From positions 1,178,001 through 1,242,000 of the forward strand of contig NZ_JAMZMJ010000001.1 in the NCBI RefSeq assembly GCF_024714495.1: a DNA stretch of 64,000 nucleotides. The letters run 5' to 3'. This document shows, one piece after another, positions 16,855 to 25,717 of this stretch (the first letter of the stretch is position 1; the number at the start of each line of letters is the position of its first letter). Under the pieces are notes generated by a model. That model saw nothing but the letters and a program-made list of their open reading frames with translations. It did no database searches and was not told the origin of the DNA. This DNA is from Marinoscillum pacificum. Its GTDB lineage: Bacteria > Bacteroidota > Bacteroidia > Cytophagales > Cyclobacteriaceae. Both the position numbers and the translations under genes were made by a program.

Positions 16855-18486
16855 TTAGTTCGATTTTTTACCCCAGATGGATTCTCCTGTCGAATTCAAT
16901 CCAGCAAAAATGAGGGTTAACACTCGGGGCTCTGCCTCCCAGTCTACCTCACGTTCTACATATAATTTCGTATCTCCGATGGTCAGTACATTATTTGAAG
17001 AATCAAATGACCATTCACCGGTAAGTGCTCCAGAAGCTTGATTATCTCCTCCAAGTGTAAGAGCGACGGAAATTTGCTGTGTCTGATACTGATAGCGAAG
17101 GGTGATCATCTCCCATTCTCCTACAAAATCATCATCTTCAAGTGTCTCTTCTGGTGCTCCAGTATATCTCTCAGGCATGACCAAAGGCCATCCATCTTCT
17201 GTCCAGCGCATTTTCCTTACATGCCCCATCATAATGGCATTACTAAAGGCATTAGCGCCAGTATTTGCTGGTAATCTTGCTTGAGATGCATAAAACCAAT
17301 CTCCCGTTTCTTCTTGCTGAAATAAGGCGTTATGAGAAAAACCAACCCATCCAGAATGATTATTGAACTTGTATGGATGTGTTACAATTGGGTAAATATC
17401 CCCTCCGTCAGTCACTGTTGAGCCATTAAAGCTTTTATAAGGACCAGTTACGTTTTCAGATCTAGCAACTCTGGTGTTGTAGGCTACAGATAGTTCGTCA
17501 TAAGCCATGAAAAGGTAATAGTAACCCGTTTCTGCATTGTACATAATTTCAGGTCCTTCAGATGCTTGCCATCTTGAGCCATCGGTTCGAGTGTATATTG
17601 GTGTACCCCATGATTCCTCATCGTTAATGTCAAAATCATTAAGAGGTAAACCTGTTTCTGGGTTGATCTGAATAGCTGCAATTCCACTATGCCAGGAGCC
17701 ATAGAACATCCAATGCTCCCCTTCTGGAGTAACCACATAGGAAGGATCGATGGCATTGTATTTAAAATACCCGCTCCAATCACAGCAGTATGAAGATCTA
17801 CTCCAATCTTTACCAAGATCAGAAACCGAACAAACTACCATGCCTTTGTCTTCCCAATCATTGGAAGAGAGGTCTGAAGTTTCCATCATTCCTATAAAAG
17901 CACGTTCGGTCCAGGTATTGTCAAAATTCGCTTCACTATTAGGCTGGCCATTTCCGATAAAATTATCAATAATGATGCAATAGTACATGCGGTAAACATT
18001 ACCGACTTTTCGAACTACTGGAGCCCAATGTCCATACTGTGGATTCGCTATTGGGTCTAAACCTAAACCAGCTCTAATGTTATTAAGGGAATCCTTCACC
18101 CATGAAGGTGTTTCCGGCATGGAAGCACCTATATATGACCAATTAACTAAATCTCTTGATCGTCTTCCATGAAAGTGGCCATGCCCTACATGCGCGTTCC
18201 CATATGATGCGTTTGTCGCATACATGTAGTAATAATCACCATCAAATACCACACTAGGATCATGAACATTGGCCAAATTCCATTCCTCACGATCAGACCA
18301 TGCTGATATTGATGAATAATCATCCGCATATGTCGGAATAGTATATTCCGTATTAGTTACTGTATCCTCCTCAGGCTCTTTCGTTTTAATACCAGTCGGT
18401 CCCAGATCGTCATTACAGCCAACCATCAAACCAATAGTTACAATTGATAAAACCAGTAAAATCCCTCTTCTCATTTCCCTTATCAC
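16855..18486 (-). CDS. GH43 endo-arabinanase-like lipoprotein with C-terminal beta-domain
   Basis: A 543-residue lipoprotein (LMVGCNDD lipobox, Cys24). The GH43 propeller has ANVHDPSVV (base), YNAIDPSYV (modulator) and ASEGPEIMY (acid Glu). A C-terminal region of about 110 residues (from FVGEWEMITLRY) resembles the small beta-barrel domain at the end of extracellular Bacillus-type endo-arabinanases. The histidine-rich loop GHGHFHGRR is notable. Likely displayed on the cell surface near SusCD, making first cuts in arabinan (inference). Gene order just after SusD, behind a terminator-like stem-loop, fits a lower expression level than SusCD. Confidence 0.9.
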   Translation of the reverse strand: MIREMRRGILLVLSIVTIGLMVGCNDDLGPTGIKTKEPEEDTVTNTEYTIPTYADDYSSISAWSDREEWNLANVHDPSVVFDGDYYYMYATNASYGNAHVGHGHFHGRRSRDLVNWSYIGASMPETPSWVKDSLNNIRAGLGLDPIANPQYGHWAPVVRKVGNVYRMYYCIIIDNFIGNGQPNSEANFDNTWTERAFIGMMETSDLSSNDWEDKGMVVCSVSDLGKDWSRSSYCCDWSGYFKYNAIDPSYVVTPEGEHWMFYGSWHSGIAAIQINPETGLPLNDFDINDEESWGTPIYTRTDGSRWQASEGPEIMYNAETGYYYLFMAYDELSVAYNTRVARSENVTGPYKSFNGSTVTDGGDIYPIVTHPYKFNNHSGWVGFSHNALFQQEETGDWFYASQARLPANTGANAFSNAIMMGHVRKMRWTEDGWPLVMPERYTGAPEETLEDDDFVGEWEMITLRYQYQTQQISVALTLGGDNQASGALTGEWSFDSSNNVLTIGDTKLYVEREVDWEAEPRVLTLIFAGLNSTGESIWGKKSN

Positions 18487-18564
18487 TTATTATCCAACTT
18501 TATGATATCACTTTATTGAAAGACAAAAAACTGTTAATCAATACCTTGAATTAACACATCTACT

Positions 18565-18607
18565 TAAAAAACAAACTTACCGGCGAGCTGAACACTGGCC
18601 GGTAAGT
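18565..18607 (-). terminator. Terminator or attenuator between susD and the enzyme genes
   Basis: Perfect 10-bp GC-rich stem ACTTACCGGC / GCCGGTAAGT (18575-18584 and 18598-18607) with a 13-nt loop. Read on the - strand, it is followed by TTTGTTTTTT. It lies 11 bp past the susD stop codon. Because GH43 lies downstream on the same strand without another clear promoter, partial read-through is plausible. Confidence 0.8.
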
Positions 18608-18618
18608 AGTTTACGATC

Positions 18619-20370
18619 TTAATTCACCACTGGGTGAACTGTATATCCTTTTGCGAAGAAATCACCTGAATTATCCGCATTCAAATTGGCTGAATTTCCA
18701 ACCAGGTTAGGGTTTTCATTCAGCGTTGATTGGAAGATTGGAAAATACTCGTGTCCAGGATTGTACGAATCATAAGAAGATGCAGCGGCTGTTGCTGCTG
18801 TTAATGCTTCCGTAGATGCAGTACCGTCCAACTTGTAGTACGCATGCTCTGTGATTTGATTCAAACGCCCCGCATCGTAGAAGAATCCCCATCTTAACAA
18901 ATCAATTCCTCTACCATTTTCACAACCAAATTCTTTTGGTCTTTCCACGTTAGCAATCTGCTCAAACAAGTGATCTGCCGACGGAAAATCTGATAATTGA
19001 AGATCAGGAAGTGCTACTCTGCTACGTACTTGATTGATGTAATCAATAGCTACTTGAGTTGGTCCGTTGATTTCATTTTCGCATTCAGCAGCACGCAATA
19101 GTACATCACTATATCTCATCAATCTAAGGTTTACACCACACTGCAATCCATTCGTGATCGACGCATAGATATTGTTCCTTGCATTGGTGAATTTTGCAAT
19201 GGATATACCTCCCTGAGCATTGTTTGACAATGGAGTTTGTGTGATTTCTGCTTGATACACAATGTTGCTACGCGGGTCTCCGTTTGGATAAGCAGCGGTT
19301 GGAATATCTGTGTAATTATTGTACTCATCTTCATAAGTTACCAGTGTCCAGTACAATCTTGGATCCAAACGACCATCAGTAGAATTCTCTGCTTTGAACA
19401 AGTTGTATAACCATGGAGAACCAGCCAAGTCACCCCAGCTACCTAATTCTTGTGAAGCGAAGTTACTTTCTACAGCATGTCCTTGTGTAGCATCTCTACT
19501 GATGTTTACCGGAGTCCACTCTTCATCTGTTCCACCTGTTCCGAAATCCAAAAATTGCACCTCAAAAAGGCTCTCAGCATTGTTTTCAGTTGACTCTCTA
19601 AAGTTATCTCCGTAATCAGCCATCAGCTGATACTGACCATGCTCACCATTAATAATAGCTCTTAAAATAGGGTAGGCTTCATCATATTTCTGACGGAACA
19701 TCAATACTCTTGCCAGGTAACCAGCTGCAGCACCACTTGTAGCTCGTCCTCCTGCCCATTCACCGCCTTTATCGCGAGACGGTAAGATCTCCATTGCTGT
19801 TCTAAAGTCAGCTTCAATCTGATCAAATACTTCATCCTGTGTATTATTAGCAGCATACAATGAATTGATATCAGAATAAGAGTCGTAATCTGTGATCAAA
19901 GGCACTGTTTGATAGTAAGTAGCCAAGTGATAATAAGCCAATGATCTAAGGAACAATGCCTGACCTCTAATCTCATTGTAGGCCTCTTCTGACAAGTCTA
20001 TCTCATCTACTTTGGATAGAACGAAATTGGTTCGGTTGACAACATGATAGTTGTCTCTCCATGGCCACTCATCTCCGATTCCTATTGTTCCTGGAGAGTT
20101 AAGGTTATCATACTCTAAGTACCACTGCTGAGACGAATTCCAAACTTCATCACCACGAACAGCATCTAAAGTATAACCTACACGAGCAAATGTTCCTTCC
20201 AAACGAACTCGATTGTAACAAGCGATTACCGCTTCTTGCAACTCTGCTTCGGTATCTCCAAAGTCAAAGGTTGTCTGACTATTAGGATTCTGAACTTCCA
20301 GCACATCATCACAAGCTGTAAAACCAGTGATAAGCGCCAACATTGTAAGAATTTTATTTAATTTTTTCAT
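18619..20370 (-). CDS. susD: SusD/RagB-family glycan-binding lipoprotein
   Basis: Outer-membrane lipoprotein that captures oligosaccharide and sits as a lid on SusC. The frame is open to 20406, but ATG at 20370 (MKKLNKILTMLALITGFTAC) starts a proper lipoprotein signal, and the longer start would overlap susC. After Cys20 come ECF-type TPR helices (SLAYYHLATYYQTVPLI, a SusD hallmark) and the C-terminal RagB region (RYSDVLLRAAECENE, RPKEFGCENGRGIDLLRWG). About 583 residues, normal for the family. It starts 13 nt after the susC stop. Specificity for arabinan or arabino-oligosaccharide is inferred from its neighbours. Confidence 0.95.
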   Translation of the reverse strand: MKKLNKILTMLALITGFTACDDVLEVQNPNSQTTFDFGDTEAELQEAVIACYNRVRLEGTFARVGYTLDAVRGDEVWNSSQQWYLEYDNLNSPGTIGIGDEWPWRDNYHVVNRTNFVLSKVDEIDLSEEAYNEIRGQALFLRSLAYYHLATYYQTVPLITDYDSYSDINSLYAANNTQDEVFDQIEADFRTAMEILPSRDKGGEWAGGRATSGAAAGYLARVLMFRQKYDEAYPILRAIINGEHGQYQLMADYGDNFRESTENNAESLFEVQFLDFGTGGTDEEWTPVNISRDATQGHAVESNFASQELGSWGDLAGSPWLYNLFKAENSTDGRLDPRLYWTLVTYEDEYNNYTDIPTAAYPNGDPRSNIVYQAEITQTPLSNNAQGGISIAKFTNARNNIYASITNGLQCGVNLRLMRYSDVLLRAAECENEINGPTQVAIDYINQVRSRVALPDLQLSDFPSADHLFEQIANVERPKEFGCENGRGIDLLRWGFFYDAGRLNQITEHAYYKLDGTASTEALTAATAAASSYDSYNPGHEYFPIFQSTLNENPNLVGNSANLNADNSGDFFAKGYTVHPVVN

Positions 20371-20383
20371 GTCTGTATCCTTT

Positions 20384-23300
20384 TTAGAATGAGAATTGAG
20401 CGCCAAGCATCAAGGTTCTTGGTGTTGGGTATGAAGCGTAGTTGTATCCTGGAGTGAATGTCCCTCCAGCAAAGTCTACGTTATAACCTCTGTATTTTGA
20501 GAACACGGCCAAATTCTGAGCTGTAGCGTAAACACGAGCATTCGTCACAACTCCTCCGAACCACTTATCTGGCAGGTTATAACCTAATTGCACACTCGCA
20601 ATTTTCAGATAGTTGGCATTCTGGATAAATCGACTACTGAACATGTCATTGGTAATAGATCCTGATGTTCTGTAAGCTACTCTAGGCACATCAGTATCCA
20701 TATTTTCTGGAGTCCAGGCATCCAAAAGATCTACACTTTTATTTAATGTTCCGTAAGAACTTCTTAAGGTCACATCTACAAAATCTACCGCTTTAAAACC
20801 AGCGGCACCGGCTGTCATGATACTTAAATCAAATCCTTTATACTCTCCACGGAAGTTCAAACCGAAAGTCACGTCAGGTAATCCACTCCCCAGATATGTT
20901 TGATCCAGATTATTGATCGTACCATCATTGTTGATATCTGCATAAGCTACATCCCCAGGTTGTGCACCTGGCTGATCTACCAGCTCATTTTCTGAATTCA
21001 CACGAGTGTCTATCTCATCTTGTGACTGGAATATTCCTTCATACACATAACCATAGAAAGATCCGATTTCACGTCCCACTTCAGAAGCGGAATTTCCATC
21101 TACTTGCTGTGCGTTCAAAACTCCTAGTTTTTGAACTTCATTATTTAAAGTAGCAGCATTCGCGGTTACGTCAAATCTGAAATCATTCTGCTCGTAGTGG
21201 TAGGTTACTAAAAACTCTAGTCCTGAATTGACCATAGTAGCTGCATTCATGTTTACCACATCATTGGTAAAACCTGCCTGAGATGGTACTTGTACACCAT
21301 AGTGAAGTCCTTCGGTGGTTGATTGATACCAGTCAACTGTAACCTCAATCATGTTAGAGAACAAACCTAAATCAAGTCCTACGTCAATGGTTTTCTTTCT
21401 TTCCCAACCAATGCTTTCATTGACAAAGTTTGATATCGCAGAACCGGTAACTTTCTCATTATTAAAACTGTAAGAGTAATCATTACGCTGCATCGTTGCC
21501 ATATAATCATATGGACCTAAGGTAGATGTATTACCGAGCTCTCCGTAGCTACCACGTAATTTCAAAAGGTTGATAGTTGCATCTGATACTGGGAAGAAAT
21601 CTTCTTGATCTAACCTCCAACCAACAGATGCTGAAGGGTAAATCCCAACGTTATCGTCTGGAGAAAGTCTACTAGAAGCATCACGCCTTACTGTTGCTGT
21701 GAACAAGTATTTTTCATCAAAGTCATATAGAATTCGACTTAAGTAAGAAAGGATATAACCCTCATTTTCGTCGCTAAAGGAAGCTGTCTCGTCTGCAGTG
21801 TTTAAGTGCAAATAATAAGGCTCAGACAAGGTATTTCCTGTTCCTCTTAAGTTTTGATACGTATCGTGCTGGAAAGTTTGCCCAATAAGTACATTTAAAT
21901 GACTCTTACCAAGTCTGGTATCATAAGTCAACGTGTTTTCCACTAAAGAATTGGTATACTGCTGATTTTGTCTGGTCAACACTTCGTTGCTTTTAGTCAG
22001 GTAATTGGTAGTACTCTGAATGAAAGCAGGAACGAATGTATAGTTGTTAACACTTGTGGTATTGTAAGACAAGTTCAATTTGTAATTCAACTTGTTGTTG
22101 CTATTGTCCAGCCCCAACATATCCATGAAATCAAGGTCTACACCACCTGAAGCAACCAAACGATTAACCTTTGAATTTCTCTCTAACAAGTTGTTGGTCA
22201 ACAACACGTTAGTAACACGCAAATCACCATGAATATCATCATAATAGGTTCCATATCCATAAGAGTCATAGGTGTACTCAGAAGCTGGTGAAAGTAAACC
22301 GTCCAACACCCAGGTTGATTCGTCATATGCTTTGATCGTTGGAGGTGTAATCAGCGCTGAAGCCATTACCGGGTATTGAGCACCATACAAACCCTGAACA
22401 AATTCGTTCGCATTACTCAATGCCATATTATCCTGATCACTATGGCTGTAAACTACATTGGTATTTACCTTAATGAATTTAACATCCATTGTGTTTTTGA
22501 AACGCGCAGTGTATCGGTCAAAATTAGGACCTGCACCTTCCATGGTACCTTGTTGGGTGAAGTAATCAAGTGCAATGTTATAAGTATTGTTCTCTCCACC
22601 ACCAGACAAGTTGATGTTATGGTTTTGGCGAACTCCTGTTTTGAAAACCTCATCTTGCCAATCGGTATCGACTTTAGCAGATCCATCCTCATTGTACAGA
22701 TAATTTTCACTAGTTGGGTCATAACCAGATGGAACGTCAATTCCACTGTTGTTATACGCCATGGTTAAATACTCGCCATACTGAGAAGCATCCATTACTT
22801 CATATATACCATCCTGCACTCTATCGAAACCAACATAACCACTGTAATCGATTTTCATTGGCTGGTTTTTTCTACCAGACTTAGTCGTGATAATCACGAC
22901 ACCATTCGCTGCACGAGAACCGTAAATAGCAGCAGCCGACGCATCTTTTAGTACTTGTAATGAAGCAATGTCATTAGGCGAGAAATCACGAATAGTAGTA
23001 CCCATGATCACTCCATCAACAATATACAATGGATTTGTATTTCCAAATGAGCCAATACCACGAACACGCACTACTGGATCGGCACCCGGTTGTCCATCGG
23101 ATGTAATAGAAACACCCGCAACTCGGCCTTGAAGCATTGATGAAATGTTGGAGTTCGATACTTTTTTCATTTCATCCGTATCAACGATAGCAACAGATCC
23201 TGTAAGGTCAACTTTGCGCTGAGCTCCATATCCAATAACTACTACCTCTCCAAGCTCCGAAATATCTAGCAACATGGTAACGCTTCCCAGGTTAGTCCTC

Positions 23301-23596
23301 CCTCCAACAGCAATTTCAGTACTTTGAAATCCAATGAAGGAAACAACTAATGTGGCATCTTCTGGAACAGACATGGTGAAGTTCCCATCTATATCCGAAA
23401 TGGTACCATTATTCGAATCTTTTTGCTGAACAGTGGCTCCTGGAAGAGGCTCACCTGAATCGTCAACAATTTGACCTTTTACTGTAATTTCTTGTTGTTG
23501 CTCAAAAGTCATCAGGCTTTCAACACCCATGCTTTCTGCGAATGTTGCTGGCGCTATCGCCAACAATCCCAACAGTATGATATATGAATATTTCAT
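20384..23596 (-). CDS. susC: SusC/RagA-family TonB-dependent outer-membrane transporter
   Basis: Imports oligosaccharides across the outer membrane using TonB. 1070 residues, typical of the family. Order: signal peptide (ends near TFAES), carboxypeptidase-regulatory-like domain (about 37-110, GQIVDDSGEPLPGATV), plug with EVVVIGYGAQRKVDLTG and LQVLKDASAAAIYGSRAANG, then the long beta-barrel ending in Phe (MLGAQFSF). It pairs with the susD gene 13 nt downstream and follows the duplicated-module lipoprotein. The substrate is probably arabinan fragments, from the enzyme context. It lacks an anti-sigma-binding (STN) extension, which fits control by the hybrid two-component system. Confidence 0.96.
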   Translation of the reverse strand: MKYSYIILLGLLAIAPATFAESMGVESLMTFEQQQEITVKGQIVDDSGEPLPGATVQQKDSNNGTISDIDGNFTMSVPEDATLVVSFIGFQSTEIAVGGRTNLGSVTMLLDISELGEVVVIGYGAQRKVDLTGSVAIVDTDEMKKVSNSNISSMLQGRVAGVSITSDGQPGADPVVRVRGIGSFGNTNPLYIVDGVIMGTTIRDFSPNDIASLQVLKDASAAAIYGSRAANGVVIITTKSGRKNQPMKIDYSGYVGFDRVQDGIYEVMDASQYGEYLTMAYNNSGIDVPSGYDPTSENYLYNEDGSAKVDTDWQDEVFKTGVRQNHNINLSGGGENNTYNIALDYFTQQGTMEGAGPNFDRYTARFKNTMDVKFIKVNTNVVYSHSDQDNMALSNANEFVQGLYGAQYPVMASALITPPTIKAYDESTWVLDGLLSPASEYTYDSYGYGTYYDDIHGDLRVTNVLLTNNLLERNSKVNRLVASGGVDLDFMDMLGLDNSNNKLNYKLNLSYNTTSVNNYTFVPAFIQSTTNYLTKSNEVLTRQNQQYTNSLVENTLTYDTRLGKSHLNVLIGQTFQHDTYQNLRGTGNTLSEPYYLHLNTADETASFSDENEGYILSYLSRILYDFDEKYLFTATVRRDASSRLSPDDNVGIYPSASVGWRLDQEDFFPVSDATINLLKLRGSYGELGNTSTLGPYDYMATMQRNDYSYSFNNEKVTGSAISNFVNESIGWERKKTIDVGLDLGLFSNMIEVTVDWYQSTTEGLHYGVQVPSQAGFTNDVVNMNAATMVNSGLEFLVTYHYEQNDFRFDVTANAATLNNEVQKLGVLNAQQVDGNSASEVGREIGSFYGYVYEGIFQSQDEIDTRVNSENELVDQPGAQPGDVAYADINNDGTINNLDQTYLGSGLPDVTFGLNFRGEYKGFDLSIMTAGAAGFKAVDFVDVTLRSSYGTLNKSVDLLDAWTPENMDTDVPRVAYRTSGSITNDMFSSRFIQNANYLKIASVQLGYNLPDKWFGGVVTNARVYATAQNLAVFSKYRGYNVDFAGGTFTPGYNYASYPTPRTLMLGAQFSF

Positions 23597-23620
23597 TTTT
23601 TAATGTTTTTAGCTGAGTGA

Positions 23621-25318
23621 TTAATCAACAAGTACGAGGTAAGCCCCTTCTATCACAAGTGCACAGTTTAGATCTGAACTATCCACTGTTATTCCTGCAT
23701 ATTCCTGGAAGTGAGTTTCGCCAGTAGCATATGTCACATCATATCGAATGTCCGCAGTGTTATCACCATGGTTCGTCACAGTTATCACCACTTTAGATCC
23801 GCTGATGTTCGCTCCAAAAATGTCAAAGTTCCAATCATTAGCTAGAGTGGCAGTACCATATCCATCACCCCATCCAAAATTATCCATTCTAACAACTGCA
23901 TATTCGGTTAAGTCAGCCTTACGAAGAATCGTACTTGGACTGTGCCAGTTATTCAAACCATTGGAATAGGTGTACATTGTAAGTGTTCTGGTAGCTCCAG
24001 AAGCCACATTAAAATCTTCAGAGAATGCTGTCCACCAGGCTGTGGAGAAATCTGTTGCACCAACCTGAGCAGTACCTTTAGTCAATGTAATAGGAACTGT
24101 AGTTGTCACCGTACCACTTGCCCCAACATAGGATACCTCCACATTCTGCGTGCCTTCTGTTGCGCTAATTGTACTAATTTCCAAATTACCAATTGGAAGA
24201 ACACCAGTGGAACCATCTACATAGGTTGCGGTTACTTCCATACCTTTTGTATTGAACACTATAGGATCACTAGTAAAGAAGAAATATTCCGTGATATCAG
24301 GCATTGAAGTAATTTCCAGACTGGATGCAACATTGTTAACATCCAAGGTATAGTAAGCGGAAACTGCCTGAGTATAGGCTCCTAGTTTAGTCTTGCTATA
24401 TGCAACCAATACTGTTTTCTCACCGACAGTCGTCATATCAGGCACTACTGTGAATGATAAATCTGCAGAATCAACCTCTACAGTTGCCCCATCAGCAAAT
24501 GTCACAGATGCTACCGCACTGCCCCAGAAGTTTTCGTTTCCAATCTCAACAGATTCAGGAGCTCCAGTTACAGTCAATGTCACAGGATCATAATCCTCAA
24601 TAGCAGTTACTTTTGATGGTAGTAAATAAGCTTCTTTCATTAAGAAATGGCTACCATCACAAATCAAGAAAGCATTGATGTCATCTGTAGCAGAAACAGG
24701 GTGATTGTAAGTCATCACAAGCTCAGTTCCATTCGTACCAACAGCTGTAGCTGTAACAAAAACAAAACCTGTAGCAGAATGATCAATTTCTAAAGTGACA
24801 TGTGCACCTTGCATGGTGGTACGGAAGTCATTCCAAATATCATCATCACCATCCGTGTCTGGGTAATTCTGAGAAACAAGACCTAAATCAAAGTCTTCGT
24901 TTCCCCAGCCGAATGCATCAGCTCTCAAAACGAAATATTCGGCATAACCTTCACCGTCTCTATCAGCCACCTCATTGGCAACTGCAAGGTTCCAGTTATT
25001 CCAGTTATTAACACCTGTTCCATTATTGATAAATTCAAGGTGTAAAAGTTGGTTGGTAGGAACTGCGAAATAATCAGAGAAAGCAGTCCACCATGCAGCA
25101 CTATTGTCTTCTGCACCTACTATAGCAGTGGCAATATTTAAAAACGTAGTGTCACCAGTATCAACACTCGCTTTAGCAGCAGCGATCGAGTCAATCTTTG
25201 CTTGTAGATCCGAAGGAGCGTCTATCTTATATATATCAACTTCTTCGCACCCAACTAAGCTAAATGCGATCAAAACTGTCGCGTACAGAGCGTACCATAT
25301 CAGTTTAGTTGTTTTCAT
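23621..25318 (-). CDS. Surface glycan-binding-type lipoprotein with a duplicated terminal module
   Basis: A roughly 565-residue lipoprotein in the position of a surface glycan-binding protein. I chose ATG at 25318 (MKTTKLIWYALYATV, lipobox LVGC, Cys24). The open frame reaches 25411. Residues about 70-235 and about 415-565 are related modules sharing AWWTAFS, NNW and RxDxFGWG motifs. Between them lie two Ig-like, invasin-type beta-domains. Aromatic-rich repeated modules suggest carbohydrate binding, with two binding ends on a spacer. It contains no catalytic signature. It precedes susC by 24 bp and is the first gene after the 399-bp promoter region. It does not match any SusE/SusF protein I can name; ligand is inferred as arabinan. 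Confidence 0.85.
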   Translation of the reverse strand: MKTTKLIWYALYATVLIAFSLVGCEEVDIYKIDAPSDLQAKIDSIAAAKASVDTGDTTFLNIATAIVGAEDNSAAWWTAFSDYFAVPTNQLLHLEFINNGTGVNNWNNWNLAVANEVADRDGEGYAEYFVLRADAFGWGNEDFDLGLVSQNYPDTDGDDDIWNDFRTTMQGAHVTLEIDHSATGFVFVTATAVGTNGTELVMTYNHPVSATDDINAFLICDGSHFLMKEAYLLPSKVTAIEDYDPVTLTVTGAPESVEIGNENFWGSAVASVTFADGATVEVDSADLSFTVVPDMTTVGEKTVLVAYSKTKLGAYTQAVSAYYTLDVNNVASSLEITSMPDITEYFFFTSDPIVFNTKGMEVTATYVDGSTGVLPIGNLEISTISATEGTQNVEVSYVGASGTVTTTVPITLTKGTAQVGATDFSTAWWTAFSEDFNVASGATRTLTMYTYSNGLNNWHSPSTILRKADLTEYAVVRMDNFGWGDGYGTATLANDWNFDIFGANISGSKVVITVTNHGDNTADIRYDVTYATGETHFQEYAGITVDSSDLNCALVIEGAYLVLVD

Positions 25319-25717
25319 GTAATTAAATTTGATTGAGTTCATTTTTAAATTGGGGTAAGTATTGAGATTCCTATAAATCTCGATCCGAATTTCCAGCGAC
25401 GTTGATCGCATGATCCGGGGAATTTTAGTGTTACTTATTCCAGCGGAACTGAAACAAGATTCGGCTTCAAGCTCTTCTTTTTAATATTTGTAATTTTCCT
25501 CATATAAAATCATTCAGGGTTAGCAAATTGATGATTTTGGATAGCAGTTTTTAACATATCCGTACTCAAATATGATGTGAAGGTTAATCTTGAGGGTGGA
25601 TTTATGTCTTTAAAAGGTGGACAAACGTGCACACTTCTACTTTGGTGAAGCATTCGCAATGTTTCATGCAAACGTTTGTCATCGTCACACTAAAATGAAG
25701 ATATTGATGTGAAATTA
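25319..25717. promoter_or_regulatory. Promoter region of the SusCD operon with a 9-bp inverted repeat
   Basis: A 399-bp gap between the regulator gene and the SusCD operon, both on the - strand. It contains GACAAACGT (25620-25628) and its exact complement ACGTTTGTC (25672-25680) 43 bp apart; the second copy is itself part of the palindrome CAAACGTTTG. It is a candidate binding region for the hybrid regulator. No AraR-type box was found here. Confidence 0.45.

Noticed and set aside
20371-20406. Longer susD start
   Set aside because: Would overlap susC and add a hydrophilic leader before the lipoprotein signal; ATG at 20370 is better.
22376-22768. 130-codon + strand open frame
   Set aside because: Lies wholly inside the susC coding region in antisense; composition is that of a shadow frame.
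23942-24307. 121-codon Cys-rich + strand open frame
   Set aside because: Antisense to the duplicated-module lipoprotein; Cys richness reflects the reverse of Thr/Ala codons.
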